From NCBI RefSeq assembly GCF_002499975.2, contig NZ_CP052766.1, positions 1,922,001 through 1,986,000 on the forward strand: a DNA stretch of 64,000 bases, given 5' to 3'. The stretch comes from Alteromonas pelagimontana. GTDB lineage: Bacteria; Pseudomonadota; Gammaproteobacteria; Enterobacterales; Alteromonadaceae. A program made the translations under genes and the position numbers. Positions 9,291 to 17,970 of this stretch are shown one piece after another. Every line of letters begins with the position of its first letter. Within the stretch, counting starts at the first letter, position 1. The notes beneath the pieces were generated by a model. That model did not search any database, was not told where the DNA came from, and saw only the letters and a list, made by a program, of their open reading frames with translations.

Positions 9291-11175
9291 ATTCTGCCCT
9301 TGCAGTTTCTATTGCTTCTTGTGCGTCAAGCCATGCAATTTCATGCTCTTCAAGCGATTGTTTTAGCTCAGCCTGTTGCGATAGTATTTTCATCAATTCC
9401 GCTTTATACGTATCTTCGTATAATTCGGTACGTGAGAGTTCTGCTTCTATTTTAGCTAACGCGGTGGAAGCTTTTTCCATGGCTTTTTCGTGTTTATCAA
9501 TTGCCTGCTTCAGCGGCGCTATTGAATGTCGAAATTCGGCCTCACGTCGTTTCTCTGCTTTACGATCTATCTTAGGTTTTTCTTCTTTATCCGATTTATC
9601 TTCTGTCTGTTGTTTTAGAATCCAATCACGATAATCATCTAAATCACCATCAAACGCGCTAACGTTACCGCTGTCTACGAGATAAAAATCTTCACAAACC
9701 GAACTTAACAGGAAGCGGTCGTGAGAAACCAGTACCATAGCGCCTTCGAATCCTTGTAATGCCAGATTCAACGCATGACGCATTTCCAAATCTAGATGGT
9801 TGGTAGGCTCATCCAGTAGCAGTAGATTCGGCTTTTGGTAAACAATCAGCGCTAAAACAAGGCGAGCTTTTTCTCCACCAGACATAGGCGCCACCGGTGA
9901 GAGCGCCTGATCACCGTGAAAACCAAAGCCACCTAAAAAGTTGCGCAGTTCCTGCTCTGTAGCTTTATTATTCAGCCGTTGAACATGCAACAGTGCCGAT
10001 GCCTGAGGATCCAGCGTTTCCAGCTGATGCTGGGCAAAGTAGCCAACATTTAAACCTTTGGCAGCATTAAATTCCCCTTGCATGGGGCTATGAACGCCAG
10101 CCAGCAATTTTATAAGCGTAGACTTACCTTGCCCATTGCGACCCAGTAAACCAATACGGCTGCCCGGCACCAGGTTTAATTTCACCTGCTCCAGAATTAC
10201 CTTTTGATCATACCCCAGCTTCACATGCTCCATTTGTACCAGCGGGTTGGGCAACCCGGTTGGCGACGCAAACGCAAAGTTAAACTCACTGGCCATGTGT
10301 GCAGGCAAAAGGGTTTCCATTTTTTCCAATTGCTTGATCCGGCTTTGCGCCTGCTTGGCTTTACTGGCCTTAGCCTTGAAACGATTTATAAAGGATTCAA
10401 GATGCGCCACCTTGTCCTGCTGTTTCTGATACTCGATGTTCTGCAGCCGGATTCGCTCTGCGCGCTGGGTTTCAAACGCAGAATAATTGCCGCTATACGT
10501 GATCAGTTGCTTTTGTTCTACACTCACAATCTGATTAACGGTGCTATCAATGAAGGCTTTGTCATGGGAAATAAGCAATAACGTGCCAGCGTAACGCTGC
10601 AACCACTTTTCCAGCCAGATAACGGCGTCTAAATCCAGGTGATTGGTGGGTTCATCCAGTAAGAGTAAATCAGACGGACACAATAGCGCCTGCGCCAGGT
10701 TCAAACGCATACGCCAGCCGCCTGAAAAATCGGTTACGGGTGCATTGAGTTGAGCGGTAGAGAACCCTAATCCTGCAAGAATAGTCGCAGCTCGTGCTTC
10801 TACGTCATACGCGCCAGCTTGTTCCAGCTGACCGTGCAACCGCCCCATTTTTTCGCCGTCCTGCTGCTCTTCGGCGTCCAACAACGCCGCTTGTAGCTTG
10901 CGAAGCGTTTTATCGCCATCAATTACATAATCAATGGCTGCGCGCGATACTGCAGGCGTTTCCTGGGCAACACTAACAATCCGCCAATTAGAAGGCAGCG
11001 CACATTCACCAGCGTCTAACGTCAGTTCCTGACGTAACAACGCAAATAGGCTGGATTTACCACAGCCATTGCTACCAATAAGCGCTACTTTGTGGCCCGG
11101 GTAAATCTGCGCGGATGCCTCTTCCAAAAGAACTTTGCTACCGCGCATTAGAGTGATGTTTAAAAGGTTGATCAT
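9268..11175 (-). CDS. yheS: ABC-F family ATPase YheS
   Basis: A 635-aa protein with two ABC ATPase domains and no membrane segment: Walker A GSNGCGKSS and GRNGQGKST, signature regions FSGGWRMRL and MSGGEKARL, and two LLLDEPTNHLDL Walker B motifs. An inter-domain linker and a charged C-terminal coiled coil follow the ABC-F plan. ABC-F proteins act on ribosomes to relieve stalling. I start at ATG 11175, because GGAGG lies upstream and MINLLNITLMRG is the usual ABC-F N-terminus; a longer frame reaches 11256. It is the first gene of the yheS-yheU operon, divergent from yheV. Confidence 0.95.
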   Translation of the reverse strand: MINLLNITLMRGSKVLLEEASAQIYPGHKVALIGSNGCGKSSLFALLRQELTLDAGECALPSNWRIVSVAQETPAVSRAAIDYVIDGDKTLRKLQAALLDAEEQQDGEKMGRLHGQLEQAGAYDVEARAATILAGLGFSTAQLNAPVTDFSGGWRMRLNLAQALLCPSDLLLLDEPTNHLDLDAVIWLEKWLQRYAGTLLLISHDKAFIDSTVNQIVSVEQKQLITYSGNYSAFETQRAERIRLQNIEYQKQQDKVAHLESFINRFKAKASKAKQAQSRIKQLEKMETLLPAHMASEFNFAFASPTGLPNPLVQMEHVKLGYDQKVILEQVKLNLVPGSRIGLLGRNGQGKSTLIKLLAGVHSPMQGEFNAAKGLNVGYFAQHQLETLDPQASALLHVQRLNNKATEQELRNFLGGFGFHGDQALSPVAPMSGGEKARLVLALIVYQKPNLLLLDEPTNHLDLEMRHALNLALQGFEGAMVLVSHDRFLLSSVCEDFYLVDSGNVSAFDGDLDDYRDWILKQQTEDKSDKEEKPKIDRKAEKRREAEFRHSIAPLKQAIDKHEKAMEKASTALAKIEAELSRTELYEDTYKAELMKILSQQAELKQSLEEHEIAWLDAQEAIETARAEYESVDVG

Positions 11176-11320
11176 GCCTGTGTTTTTCCTCCGGCTCAGG
11201 CCGCGTATCTTAGCAAACCTAGGATTTTTACGCTTGTTTTTCAACGTCGACGGCAAATGCTGATCCAGGCCGATTGAGGATGGGCTATAATGTAGTTTCG
11301 TAATGTGACTTTGAGTAATT

Positions 11321-11527
11321 ATGCAAAAACGAATGAAACGCCGTTTTATTGCGGGCGCAGTGTGCCCAAAATGTCAGGCTGTAGATACCATCACATTGTT
11401 TATGGAAAACAATGTGGAAAAGCTGGAATGCGTGAAATGCGGCTATTCTGAAGCACAAACCGATCAAGAAGTGAAAACTGCTACACGCCCGAAGGAAAAT
11501 GTAATAGGCGTGTTCAAGCCTGATTAG
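11321..11527 (+). CDS. yheV: YheV family zinc-ribbon protein
   Basis: A 68-aa protein with two CxxC pairs (CPKC and CVKC) and a basic start MQKRMKRRF, matching the YheV/DUF2387 putative metal-binding family over its whole length. The function is unknown. It is divergent from yheS, with a short shared intergenic region of about 145 bp. Confidence 0.9.
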   Translation: MQKRMKRRFIAGAVCPKCQAVDTITLFMENNVEKLECVKCGYSEAQTDQEVKTATRPKENVIGVFKPD

Positions 11528-11885
11528 GACCTGATGGCCTTTGCCAGCCGAATTTTATTCAAAATAAATCTGTTTGGAATGCGGCTTGAACTATGAGCAC
11601 AAAAAGCAAGGCAGGTTTATGAAGAATCCTGCAACCACAGAAAAGGTCAGCCCGCCTTAGAAGCCGCTCGTAAATATTACTCATTTTCGCCCCCTTTGGG
11701 ACACTTCCACAGCGGCAAATAAGTAATTTGCCGCCGCGCATATAGCTGAACGATTTCTATTAAGCGCGTACCGACAACCGCTTAGCAATGTGTTCCGTTT
11801 TATCAGCGGGTATGGAGAAGTTGGCACGAGCCTTGTAATCGGGGTTAAGATACCGATACTAAATATGGCTCGCGTGGAGGAAAAC
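11528..11885. other. Gene-free interval between yheV and the DUF748 gene
   Basis: About 358 bp. Short open frames on both strands lack ribosome sites and similarity to anything I recognise. I see no convincing terminator or RNA. Confidence 0.5.
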
Positions 11886-13004
11886 ATGGCACGGACACAT
11901 CGCTTTGGCTGGAAGAAGTGGGTAATCGTTGCGGTAATAGTGCTAGTAGCAGTTAGAGTCTCCCTTCCTTACGTGGCGCAGTCATATATGAACAACACTC
12001 TGGCGCAAGCAGAAGAGTTTACCGGAAGGGTGGGCGATGTTGATATAATGCTATGGCGCGGCGCGTTTAGTATCGAAGATATTATCATCACCAAACGAAA
12101 TGGCGAGGTAAAAGAGCCCTTATTCCAAGCCACAGAAGTGCAATTTAGTCTACTTTGGTCTGCGCTAGTCAATGGTGCATTTGTCGGTACAGTGGATCTC
12201 TATCGTCCCGAGATAAACTTTGTTGACGGCGACAGCGAGAAAGATTCCCAGTCAGGCGAGTCAGAAGACTGGCTGAATATAGCGGATCAGCTTTTTCCAT
12301 TAAAAATCGACAAACTCAACATTCAGCAAGGTCGCATTGTTTTTCACAACCCGACCGTCCAGCCCGAAATCCATCTTGCTCTACACGACATTAAAGCAGA
12401 GCTGAAAAATCTGGTTAACAGCAGAGATTTATCAAAAGATTTGGTCGCCACATTTAACGCCAAAGGACAAACTGCCGAAGCGGGTACCTTAGCGATTTCC
12501 GCATCACTTGATCCCAGCACCAAAAAACCCACTTTTGATGTAGATATGCGGGCAGAGAACATAGCGCTGGTCAATTTTAAGAATTTTCTTGATACTTATG
12601 CACCTTTTGATTTAGAGGCCGGATCTCTGGAAATGGCTATGGAGCTAGCGAGCAGCAACGGCCAGATTAAAGGCTATGCTAAACCCATTCTTCATAACGT
12701 GGAAGTGTTTTCCTGGAAAGGTGATGTTGAACGCGATAATGATGGTTTCTTTCAGACTATCATCGAAATGGGTTCAGCACTGATAAGCGAAATATTTGAA
12801 AATCAGAAGCAGGATCAGATTGCCACGCGTATTCCTATTGAAGGGTCCCTTGATAGCCCCGACACGCCAATTCTTCCTGCTCTTGGTGGAATTTTAAAAA
12901 ATGCATTTATCGAAGCAATGCGGGCATCATTAGAAGGAAGCGTAGAGCTGGAAAACGCTGAGGAGGAAGAATCTCAGGAAGAAGCTGCCAAAGATGATTC
13001 GTAA
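11886..13004 (+). CDS. DUF748 / AsmA-like membrane-anchored protein
   Basis: A 372-aa protein with an N-terminal membrane anchor (WVIVAVIVLVAVRVSL, residues about 11-27) and a large periplasmic part. Phrases such as GAFSIEDIIITKRNGE, LFQATEVQFSLLWSALV and DLYRPEINFV match the DUF748/AsmA-like repeat of proteins thought to bridge or shape the envelope. The C-terminus is a glutamate-rich tail. GGAGG 5 nt upstream supports ATG 11886; an upstream in-frame start at 11790 lacks a site and would precede the anchor with an odd extension. The role is inferred only from family resemblance. Confidence 0.75.
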   Translation: MARTHRFGWKKWVIVAVIVLVAVRVSLPYVAQSYMNNTLAQAEEFTGRVGDVDIMLWRGAFSIEDIIITKRNGEVKEPLFQATEVQFSLLWSALVNGAFVGTVDLYRPEINFVDGDSEKDSQSGESEDWLNIADQLFPLKIDKLNIQQGRIVFHNPTVQPEIHLALHDIKAELKNLVNSRDLSKDLVATFNAKGQTAEAGTLAISASLDPSTKKPTFDVDMRAENIALVNFKNFLDTYAPFDLEAGSLEMAMELASSNGQIKGYAKPILHNVEVFSWKGDVERDNDGFFQTIIEMGSALISEIFENQKQDQIATRIPIEGSLDSPDTPILPALGGILKNAFIEAMRASLEGSVELENAEEEESQEEAAKDDS

Positions 13005-13096
13005 AGGTCCACCTGTTTTGAATTTCTAATCATAGAAAAACTTTATATTCTGCTACACTTAATTATTACCATTCGCGCCACTGGATATAGACACCT

Positions 13097-13771
13097 ATGG
13101 GTCTGAGTTTATTTACACTGCTGGCAATGGTAATTGCGCTTGGCCTCCCACGTGCTGGAGCTGCTGAATCAGAGATGCTTATCAGCACCGTTAATCATCC
13201 GGCAGTAAATTATATCAAGCCCGTCGTGACTCGGAGCTACAAAGATTTGGGGTTGGAAGTTTCTTATGTACAAATGCCGGTCACCCGACGGCTGATTGCC
13301 TTGAACGAGGGGCTGATAGATGGCGATCTGGCCGCGCGGGAGGACGCTGAAGACGAATATGAAAATATCCTTCGCGTAGGACCACCGCTTTGCGAACTCA
13401 GTTATATTCTTGTCTGCCCAAAAGATGTCCCGTGTGACACTTCCGTGTTTACCGAGGGGGAAAAGTCAGTTTATTTGAATCGCGGAACCGCCACCATTTT
13501 GCTTAACATTTTTGGCATGCCAGCACCCGTAAAAAGTCGCTATATCGAAACTCCTGATACGCTAATCAACCTTTTTAACCACAATCGAATAAACTATTTA
13601 ATTTACACTTTAGTCGATGAGCAGCATCAGTTTGTAATTACCCGCGAATACACGACACACTTTATCGGCAAGTCTGATTTTTACCATTACATTCATAAAC
13701 GTCATAAAAATCTGGCTCCTTTACTGGCAGATGCATTAACTGTGAATAAAAACAAACTATTGGTAAAATGA
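13097..13771 (+). CDS. Periplasmic solute-binding-like protein
   Basis: A 224-aa exported protein: a hydrophobic signal peptide (residues 1-22, ending GAAES), then a fold resembling the family-3 solute-binding proteins (STVNHPAVNYIKPVVTRSYKDLG, VTRRLIALNEGLIDGDLA). It is short for the family, and no permease or ATPase is nearby. It could be a sensor-type orphan binding protein. No strong ribosome site is visible before the ATG, so the start is approximate. Confidence 0.6.
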   Translation: MGLSLFTLLAMVIALGLPRAGAAESEMLISTVNHPAVNYIKPVVTRSYKDLGLEVSYVQMPVTRRLIALNEGLIDGDLAAREDAEDEYENILRVGPPLCELSYILVCPKDVPCDTSVFTEGEKSVYLNRGTATILLNIFGMPAPVKSRYIETPDTLINLFNHNRINYLIYTLVDEQHQFVITREYTTHFIGKSDFYHYIHKRHKNLAPLLADALTVNKNKLLVK

Positions 13772-13857
13772 TCTTTTTGCTTATGCCAAATTTCATTTCT
13801 ACCCACAGACAATAAGATTGGGTATGCTATTCACCATTCTGCTTTTTTGTAATATCG

Positions 13858-14337
13858 ATGAATATTGAGAGTATTTTTTCTATTGACCCTTTTGACTGGT
13901 GGCATATTGGCGCCTCCATCCTTTGCGGCGCCATAATCGGTCTTGAGCGTCAGCTGCGTGGCAAACCTGTTGGTATCCGGACCTCTGCGCTGATAGTCCT
14001 GGGCACCTATATGTTTATTACCTCTTCCATGTCTATTTCAACCGACGTATCAGATCCATCCCGGATTATTGGTCAGGTAGTCACCGGCATTGGCTTTCTT
14101 GGCGCAGGGGTAATGCTGGCGAAAGATGGCATAGTAGTGGGCGTAACATCTGCCGCTACAATCTGGGCGCTGGCCGCCGTAGGGGTATGTATTTCCGTTA
14201 ATGGTGGCTGGGTGGCGGTTAAGCTTTCAATACTTGTAGTAGGAATACTGTGGGGGGTAGATATATTGGAAGAATATTCCTCTGCATTTACCCGGGGCGT
14301 TCACACCCGCTACAAATACTGGCGTCGTAACGGGTAG
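13858..14337 (+). CDS. MgtC/SapB family membrane protein
   Basis: A 159-aa protein with the MgtC/SapB hallmark GAIIGLERQLRGKPVGIRT near the N-terminus and TGIGFLGAGVML in the middle, and four to five hydrophobic helices. It is at the short end of the family and lacks the C-terminal ACT-like domain of MgtC. Family members are linked to low-magnesium growth or membrane potential control; the role here is unproven. It is monocistronic, convergent with slyX. Confidence 0.85.
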   Translation: MNIESIFSIDPFDWWHIGASILCGAIIGLERQLRGKPVGIRTSALIVLGTYMFITSSMSISTDVSDPSRIIGQVVTGIGFLGAGVMLAKDGIVVGVTSAATIWALAAVGVCISVNGGWVAVKLSILVVGILWGVDILEEYSSAFTRGVHTRYKYWRRNG

Positions 14338-14393
14338 CGCGTGAATGTTGTTCCCATCTGTAGCAATAACTAATCGCTATGGATGGATATTAG

Positions 14394-14633
14394 CTAGTAG
14401 TGCGGCGGCGGTACTTCTTCTGACATCTTAGCAATATTTGATGGCTCCATGGTTTTGACTCTATCCAATATATGCTTAAACTGTACCTGGAGTTTTTCTA
14501 TCTGGTATTGCTGATGCGTTAAAGCTTCATTAAGTTCTTCGATGGTGTGCTCCTGAAAGGCCAGCTTAGTTTGCAACTCTTCAATTGCCTGCTCGGCGTT
14601 AGCTAACCCACTTTCTGCGGTATGTTTACTCAT
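14394..14633 (-). CDS. slyX: SlyX family coiled-coil protein
   Basis: A 79-aa protein that is almost entirely coiled coil (heptads across [22 protein letters not shown]) with the family's C-terminal PPPHY. The function is unknown. Its start overlaps the stop of the upstream WD40 lipoprotein gene by 8 bp, so translation is coupled. Confidence 0.9.
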   Translation of the reverse strand: MSKHTAESGLANAEQAIEELQTKLAFQEHTIEELNEALTHQQYQIEKLQVQFKHILDRVKTMEPSNIAKMSEEVPPPHY

Positions 14634-15621
14634 TATTTACACTCCAAAGTTCAGCTAAACCGCTGCTACTTTCTGATAATATCTGGCCGTCAGCAGTAAA
14701 GCCTACAGCATAAACTACCGCTGTTGCAGGCCGGGTATTTTCTACGGGCGCCACTCGCCAGCCACCAGCGGACTCACCGGTCTTTACATTCCATCGATAA
14801 ATTCGGCGGGAAGGCGCCCCTGTTAGCAAATACTCACCGTCTTTTGAAAAGACCGCATCGGTAAAGATTTTCTGGCGCGCAATATACTGTAAGTTGCTGA
14901 CAGGCGCAGCTGTTTGTGCGTTCCAGATTTGTGATTTCTGCTGACTGTCGGCGGTGAATACGTAACGCCCTTCATCATCCAAAGCGACCAGGGTTACGCG
15001 ACTCGGATGAGGGAATGTATGCACTATCTGCCCGGTTTTGGTACTCCATAAATAAGCAACATAATCATTGCTACCCGTAAGGGCATACTCACCATTGGGA
15101 GACAAGTCCACGCTGTTAATCTTTTCCTGATGTCCTAAGAATTCCAACCGTCTCCCGGTCGAGGGTTCAAAAAACATCGCTTTTCCATTGGCTCTGCCAA
15201 CCAATATTCCTTTGCCGCCGGCAGACACCGCAACATCTCGAATTGATGATTCGTCAATTCGCCAAAAACCTACAGGTTCGCCACTCTCCATGTTCCATAA
15301 GGCGAATGCCTCCCGATCAGAAGTCACTACAAATTTTTCGTCTGCGGAAATATGAATAATGAAAACCCGATTAGCGCCTTCTCCCTGGTGACGCCATTGA
15401 TATAGTGGCTTGTTGTCTTTCAGGTGCCAAACCGTAATCTCACCATTCACGCCTGATACCACTGCGTACTGTCCGCTAGGTGAAATATCTGCTGCAAAGG
15501 CACCGTCTTGTGCATGCCGCCATTGCGCAAGCGGGGTTGAATCGGGCACACTGCAACCTACCAGTACACCGGCTAATAATGCCATTAAAAGCAATCTTTG
15601 GAACAATCGTCGATGTTTCAT
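14626..15621 (-). CDS. WD40-repeat lipoprotein
   Basis: A protein of about 331 aa with a lipoprotein signal peptide whose lipobox is LVGC, followed by at least six WD40-like blades ([59 protein letters not shown]). It probably forms a propeller scaffold at the membrane. I prefer ATG 15621, because it places the signal peptide at the N-terminus; a start at 15660 adds 13 residues before it. Neither has a strong ribosome site. It forms a two-gene unit with slyX. The partner is unknown. Confidence 0.75.
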   Translation of the reverse strand: MKHRRLFQRLLLMALLAGVLVGCSVPDSTPLAQWRHAQDGAFAADISPSGQYAVVSGVNGEITVWHLKDNKPLYQWRHQGEGANRVFIIHISADEKFVVTSDREAFALWNMESGEPVGFWRIDESSIRDVAVSAGGKGILVGRANGKAMFFEPSTGRRLEFLGHQEKINSVDLSPNGEYALTGSNDYVAYLWSTKTGQIVHTFPHPSRVTLVALDDEGRYVFTADSQQKSQIWNAQTAAPVSNLQYIARQKIFTDAVFSKDGEYLLTGAPSRRIYRWNVKTGESAGGWRVAPVENTRPATAVVYAVGFTADGQILSESSSGLAELWSVNNE

Positions 15622-15838
15622 GTCAAACTGGTTTCGCTTTACTGACGCTAGGTTTACCATAGCACGGAAGTCTACTAACGTAATCTGCGTAACAACTTCA
15701 ATTGGTTTAGCAAAGTGCAGAAAGAATATTTTGCTAAACCAATTAGTTTACATTTTACTTTGGTGTCCTGCCCCGTTGCTGTGGGATAACTTTGCAAAAC
15801 AAGATATATGATAATTACAATTTAAATGGAGAAGTTTT

Positions 15839-16630
15839 ATGCGTAAGTCGCTCGTTGCAATATCGACACTAGCTGCATTAGGTTTGTTTGCATGTCAGCC
15901 CAATACCACTGACACCGCAAAAGAAGACACTGCCGCTAAAGAAACCGCCACTCAAAATCCTAAAGCAGAGTCAATGAGTGATGCCCAGAAGCATGCTTAC
16001 GCAATGGGCGCAAGTATGGCTATTTTCGTGAACAATCGTGCAAAACAGCAAGAACAACTTGGCGAGCCGTTGGATAAAACGTCGCTGAAACAGGGCTTTG
16101 AAGAAGGTTTGGACGGAAACATGCAGTTTTCACAGCAGGAGATCCAGGAACTGGCTCAAGCTGGCGAAGAAGCATTACGCACTAAGCAACAGGAAATGGC
16201 CACCAAAGCTGCTGAAGAAAATGTTAAGGCAGGCGAGGAATACCTTGCTGAAAACGCCAAGCGCGAAGGTGTGACTGTCACCGATTCAGGCTTACAGTAC
16301 GAAGTGTTGGAGGAAGGTACCGGCGAGCAACCTAAAGCTGAAGACACAGTAAAAGTGCATTATCGCGGCACATTACTGGATGGCACCGAGTTTGACTCAT
16401 CTTACTCGCGTAATGAACCTGCAGTATTTCCTTTAAACCGCGTAATACCCGGTTGGACTGAAGGCGTCCAGTTAATGAAAGAAGGCGCCAAGTATCGTTT
16501 TGCTATTCCTGCTGAACTGGCCTACGGCGAACGCTCTACCGGACTGATAACGCCGAACTCTACCTTACTTTTTGATGTCGAGCTGTTAGACATCGTTGAA
16601 GAAGGCGAAGAAGATACTGCGTCAGAGTAA
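15839..16630 (+). CDS. fkpA: FKBP-type peptidyl-prolyl isomerase FkpA (lipoprotein form)
   Basis: A 263-aa protein with a signal peptide and a lipobox LFAC at cysteine 19, an N-terminal dimerisation domain (FKBP_N, about 45-150) and a C-terminal FKBP domain (KVHYRGTLLDGTEFDSSY, FPLNRVIPGWTEG, YGERSTG). FkpA is a periplasmic chaperone and proline isomerase. The lipobox suggests membrane tethering, unlike soluble E. coli FkpA. It follows a promoter region shared with the divergent WD40 gene and ends at a strong terminator. Confidence 0.9.
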   Translation: MRKSLVAISTLAALGLFACQPNTTDTAKEDTAAKETATQNPKAESMSDAQKHAYAMGASMAIFVNNRAKQQEQLGEPLDKTSLKQGFEEGLDGNMQFSQQEIQELAQAGEEALRTKQQEMATKAAEENVKAGEEYLAENAKREGVTVTDSGLQYEVLEEGTGEQPKAEDTVKVHYRGTLLDGTEFDSSYSRNEPAVFPLNRVIPGWTEGVQLMKEGAKYRFAIPAELAYGERSTGLITPNSTLLFDVELLDIVEEGEEDTASE

Positions 16631-16645
16631 GTTTCACAAAGCAAC

Positions 16646-16677
16646 AAGAGCCGATATGAAGTCGGCTCTTATTTTTT
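16646..16677 (+). terminator. Intrinsic terminator of fkpA
   Basis: A 9-bp perfect stem AAGAGCCGA / TCGGCTCTT with a 7-nt loop is followed by ATTTTTT. Confidence 0.9.
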
Positions 16678-16730
16678 AGAAACATTAGCGCGTTAGATAC
16701 CGGGAAGATTGGCGTTCTGCAAATAAACGT

Positions 16731-17012
16731 TTAGGGAACTACATGACGCCGACGTTCTGGTCGAACCCGCAGTGTTGCGCAGTGGCGCATCATCATATGC
16801 CCCACTTTGTAGCAACCGAGTCCTAACAGCAGGTACATAGCCGTACGTAAACTGTCGATACGAATTAAGATATCTATTAAACCGATGGTAAATAAAATTA
16901 CCCCGGTTAGAAACAGCATGAACCCCATTATGGTTAGACCATTGCTTCTCGCCGTGCCAGACTTGGCCTGTCTGGGTGGATTTAAAAATCGGTTATGCAT
17001 GTTATCTCTCAT
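16731..17012 (-). CDS. Small two-helix membrane protein, unknown function
   Basis: A protein of about 93 aa from ATG 17012 (in-frame alternatives at 17066 and 17000; none has a clear ribosome site). It has two hydrophobic helices (IMGFMLFLTGVILFTIGLID and AMYLLLGLGCYKVG) and a very basic C-terminus with many Arg. I do not recognise a named family. It lies between fkpA and greB, convergent with fkpA. Confidence 0.55.
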   Translation of the reverse strand: MRDNMHNRFLNPPRQAKSGTARSNGLTIMGFMLFLTGVILFTIGLIDILIRIDSLRTAMYLLLGLGCYKVGHMMMRHCATLRVRPERRRHVVP

Positions 17013-17185
17013 TTGGATTTCACGATGAACTACAATATAAGACCACCGCTGGAAACAGTTGTTCACTTTTTATGCAACATTTGTGCATGAAAATCGAACC
17101 CTATAAATATACTTTGCTTTTCCCCACAGATCCACCAGACAGATACATTATATTAACGTTGATGTAACAAATTAAGGTATGGCGC

Positions 17186-17671
17186 TTGAGAACCCCGCTG
17201 ATCACTCGTAAAGGTTATGTAAAATTACAACATGAGCTCGATGTACTCTGGCGTAAGGAACGGCCGGAAGTCACCCAGAAGGTTACCTGGGCGGCAAGTC
17301 TCGGTGATCGTAGTGAAAATGCGGACTTTCAGTACAATAAAAAGAAGTTGCGGGAAATTGATCGTCGTATCCGTTATTTAAGAAAATGCCTGGAGCGGCT
17401 AAAAGTGGTGGATTACCATCCGCAGCAGGAAGATAAAGTATTTTTTGGCGCCACAGTAGAAATTGAGAATGCCGAGGGCAAAATTCTGCGCTTACGAATT
17501 GTAGGATACGACGAAATTTTTGGCCGTAAAGACTATATTTCGGTAGATTCGCCTATGGCCAGGGCGCTTATCGGGAAACAAGAGGACGACGAAGTTACAG
17601 TAACAACAGAAGCGGGAACGTTTACGTGGTCGATAACGAAAATCAAATATGATCCCACAGATAAAGTTTAA
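17186..17671 (+). CDS. greB: Transcript cleavage factor GreB
   Basis: A 161-aa GreA/GreB family protein: N-terminal antiparallel coiled coil (residues 1-75, with GDRSENADFQYNKKKLREID carrying the acidic tip) and a C-terminal FKBP-like domain. It enters the RNA polymerase secondary channel and stimulates cleavage of backtracked RNA. The sequence QYNKKKLREIDRRIRYL is the GreB-type version. The start is TTG, supported by AAGG 8 nt upstream; the nearby ATG at 17179 is in another frame. Confidence 0.93.
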   Translation: MRTPLITRKGYVKLQHELDVLWRKERPEVTQKVTWAASLGDRSENADFQYNKKKLREIDRRIRYLRKCLERLKVVDYHPQQEDKVFFGATVEIENAEGKILRLRIVGYDEIFGRKDYISVDSPMARALIGKQEDDEVTVTTEAGTFTWSITKIKYDPTDKV

Positions 17672-17970
17672 CCCGCTTGCGAATCTTTTAAAGAAAACCG
17701 CCAGACTGTAGCTTAAGGGAAATATGTTTTTAAACGGCATCTCTTAATGAGAAGTACAGCGCGCCCCGAGCGTTCTTACTCATGGTTTTTACAGGCACAA
17801 ATGTCAGGAAATTATAAACACCGGAAACTCGCTTTTACTAACATAAACAGGGTTCTCCCTCCCGTCATCAATGATATACTGACCGACATATTTCACACTT
17901 ATTATGCCTGTGCATCGGCCATTTTTCTTTCTGCCGGTGGATCACCTACAAACACGCCATAGAGCTTTAT

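Noticed and set aside
17747..17962. 71-aa open frame upstream of tex
   Set aside because: No ribosome site, low-quality composition; more likely leader DNA of tex.
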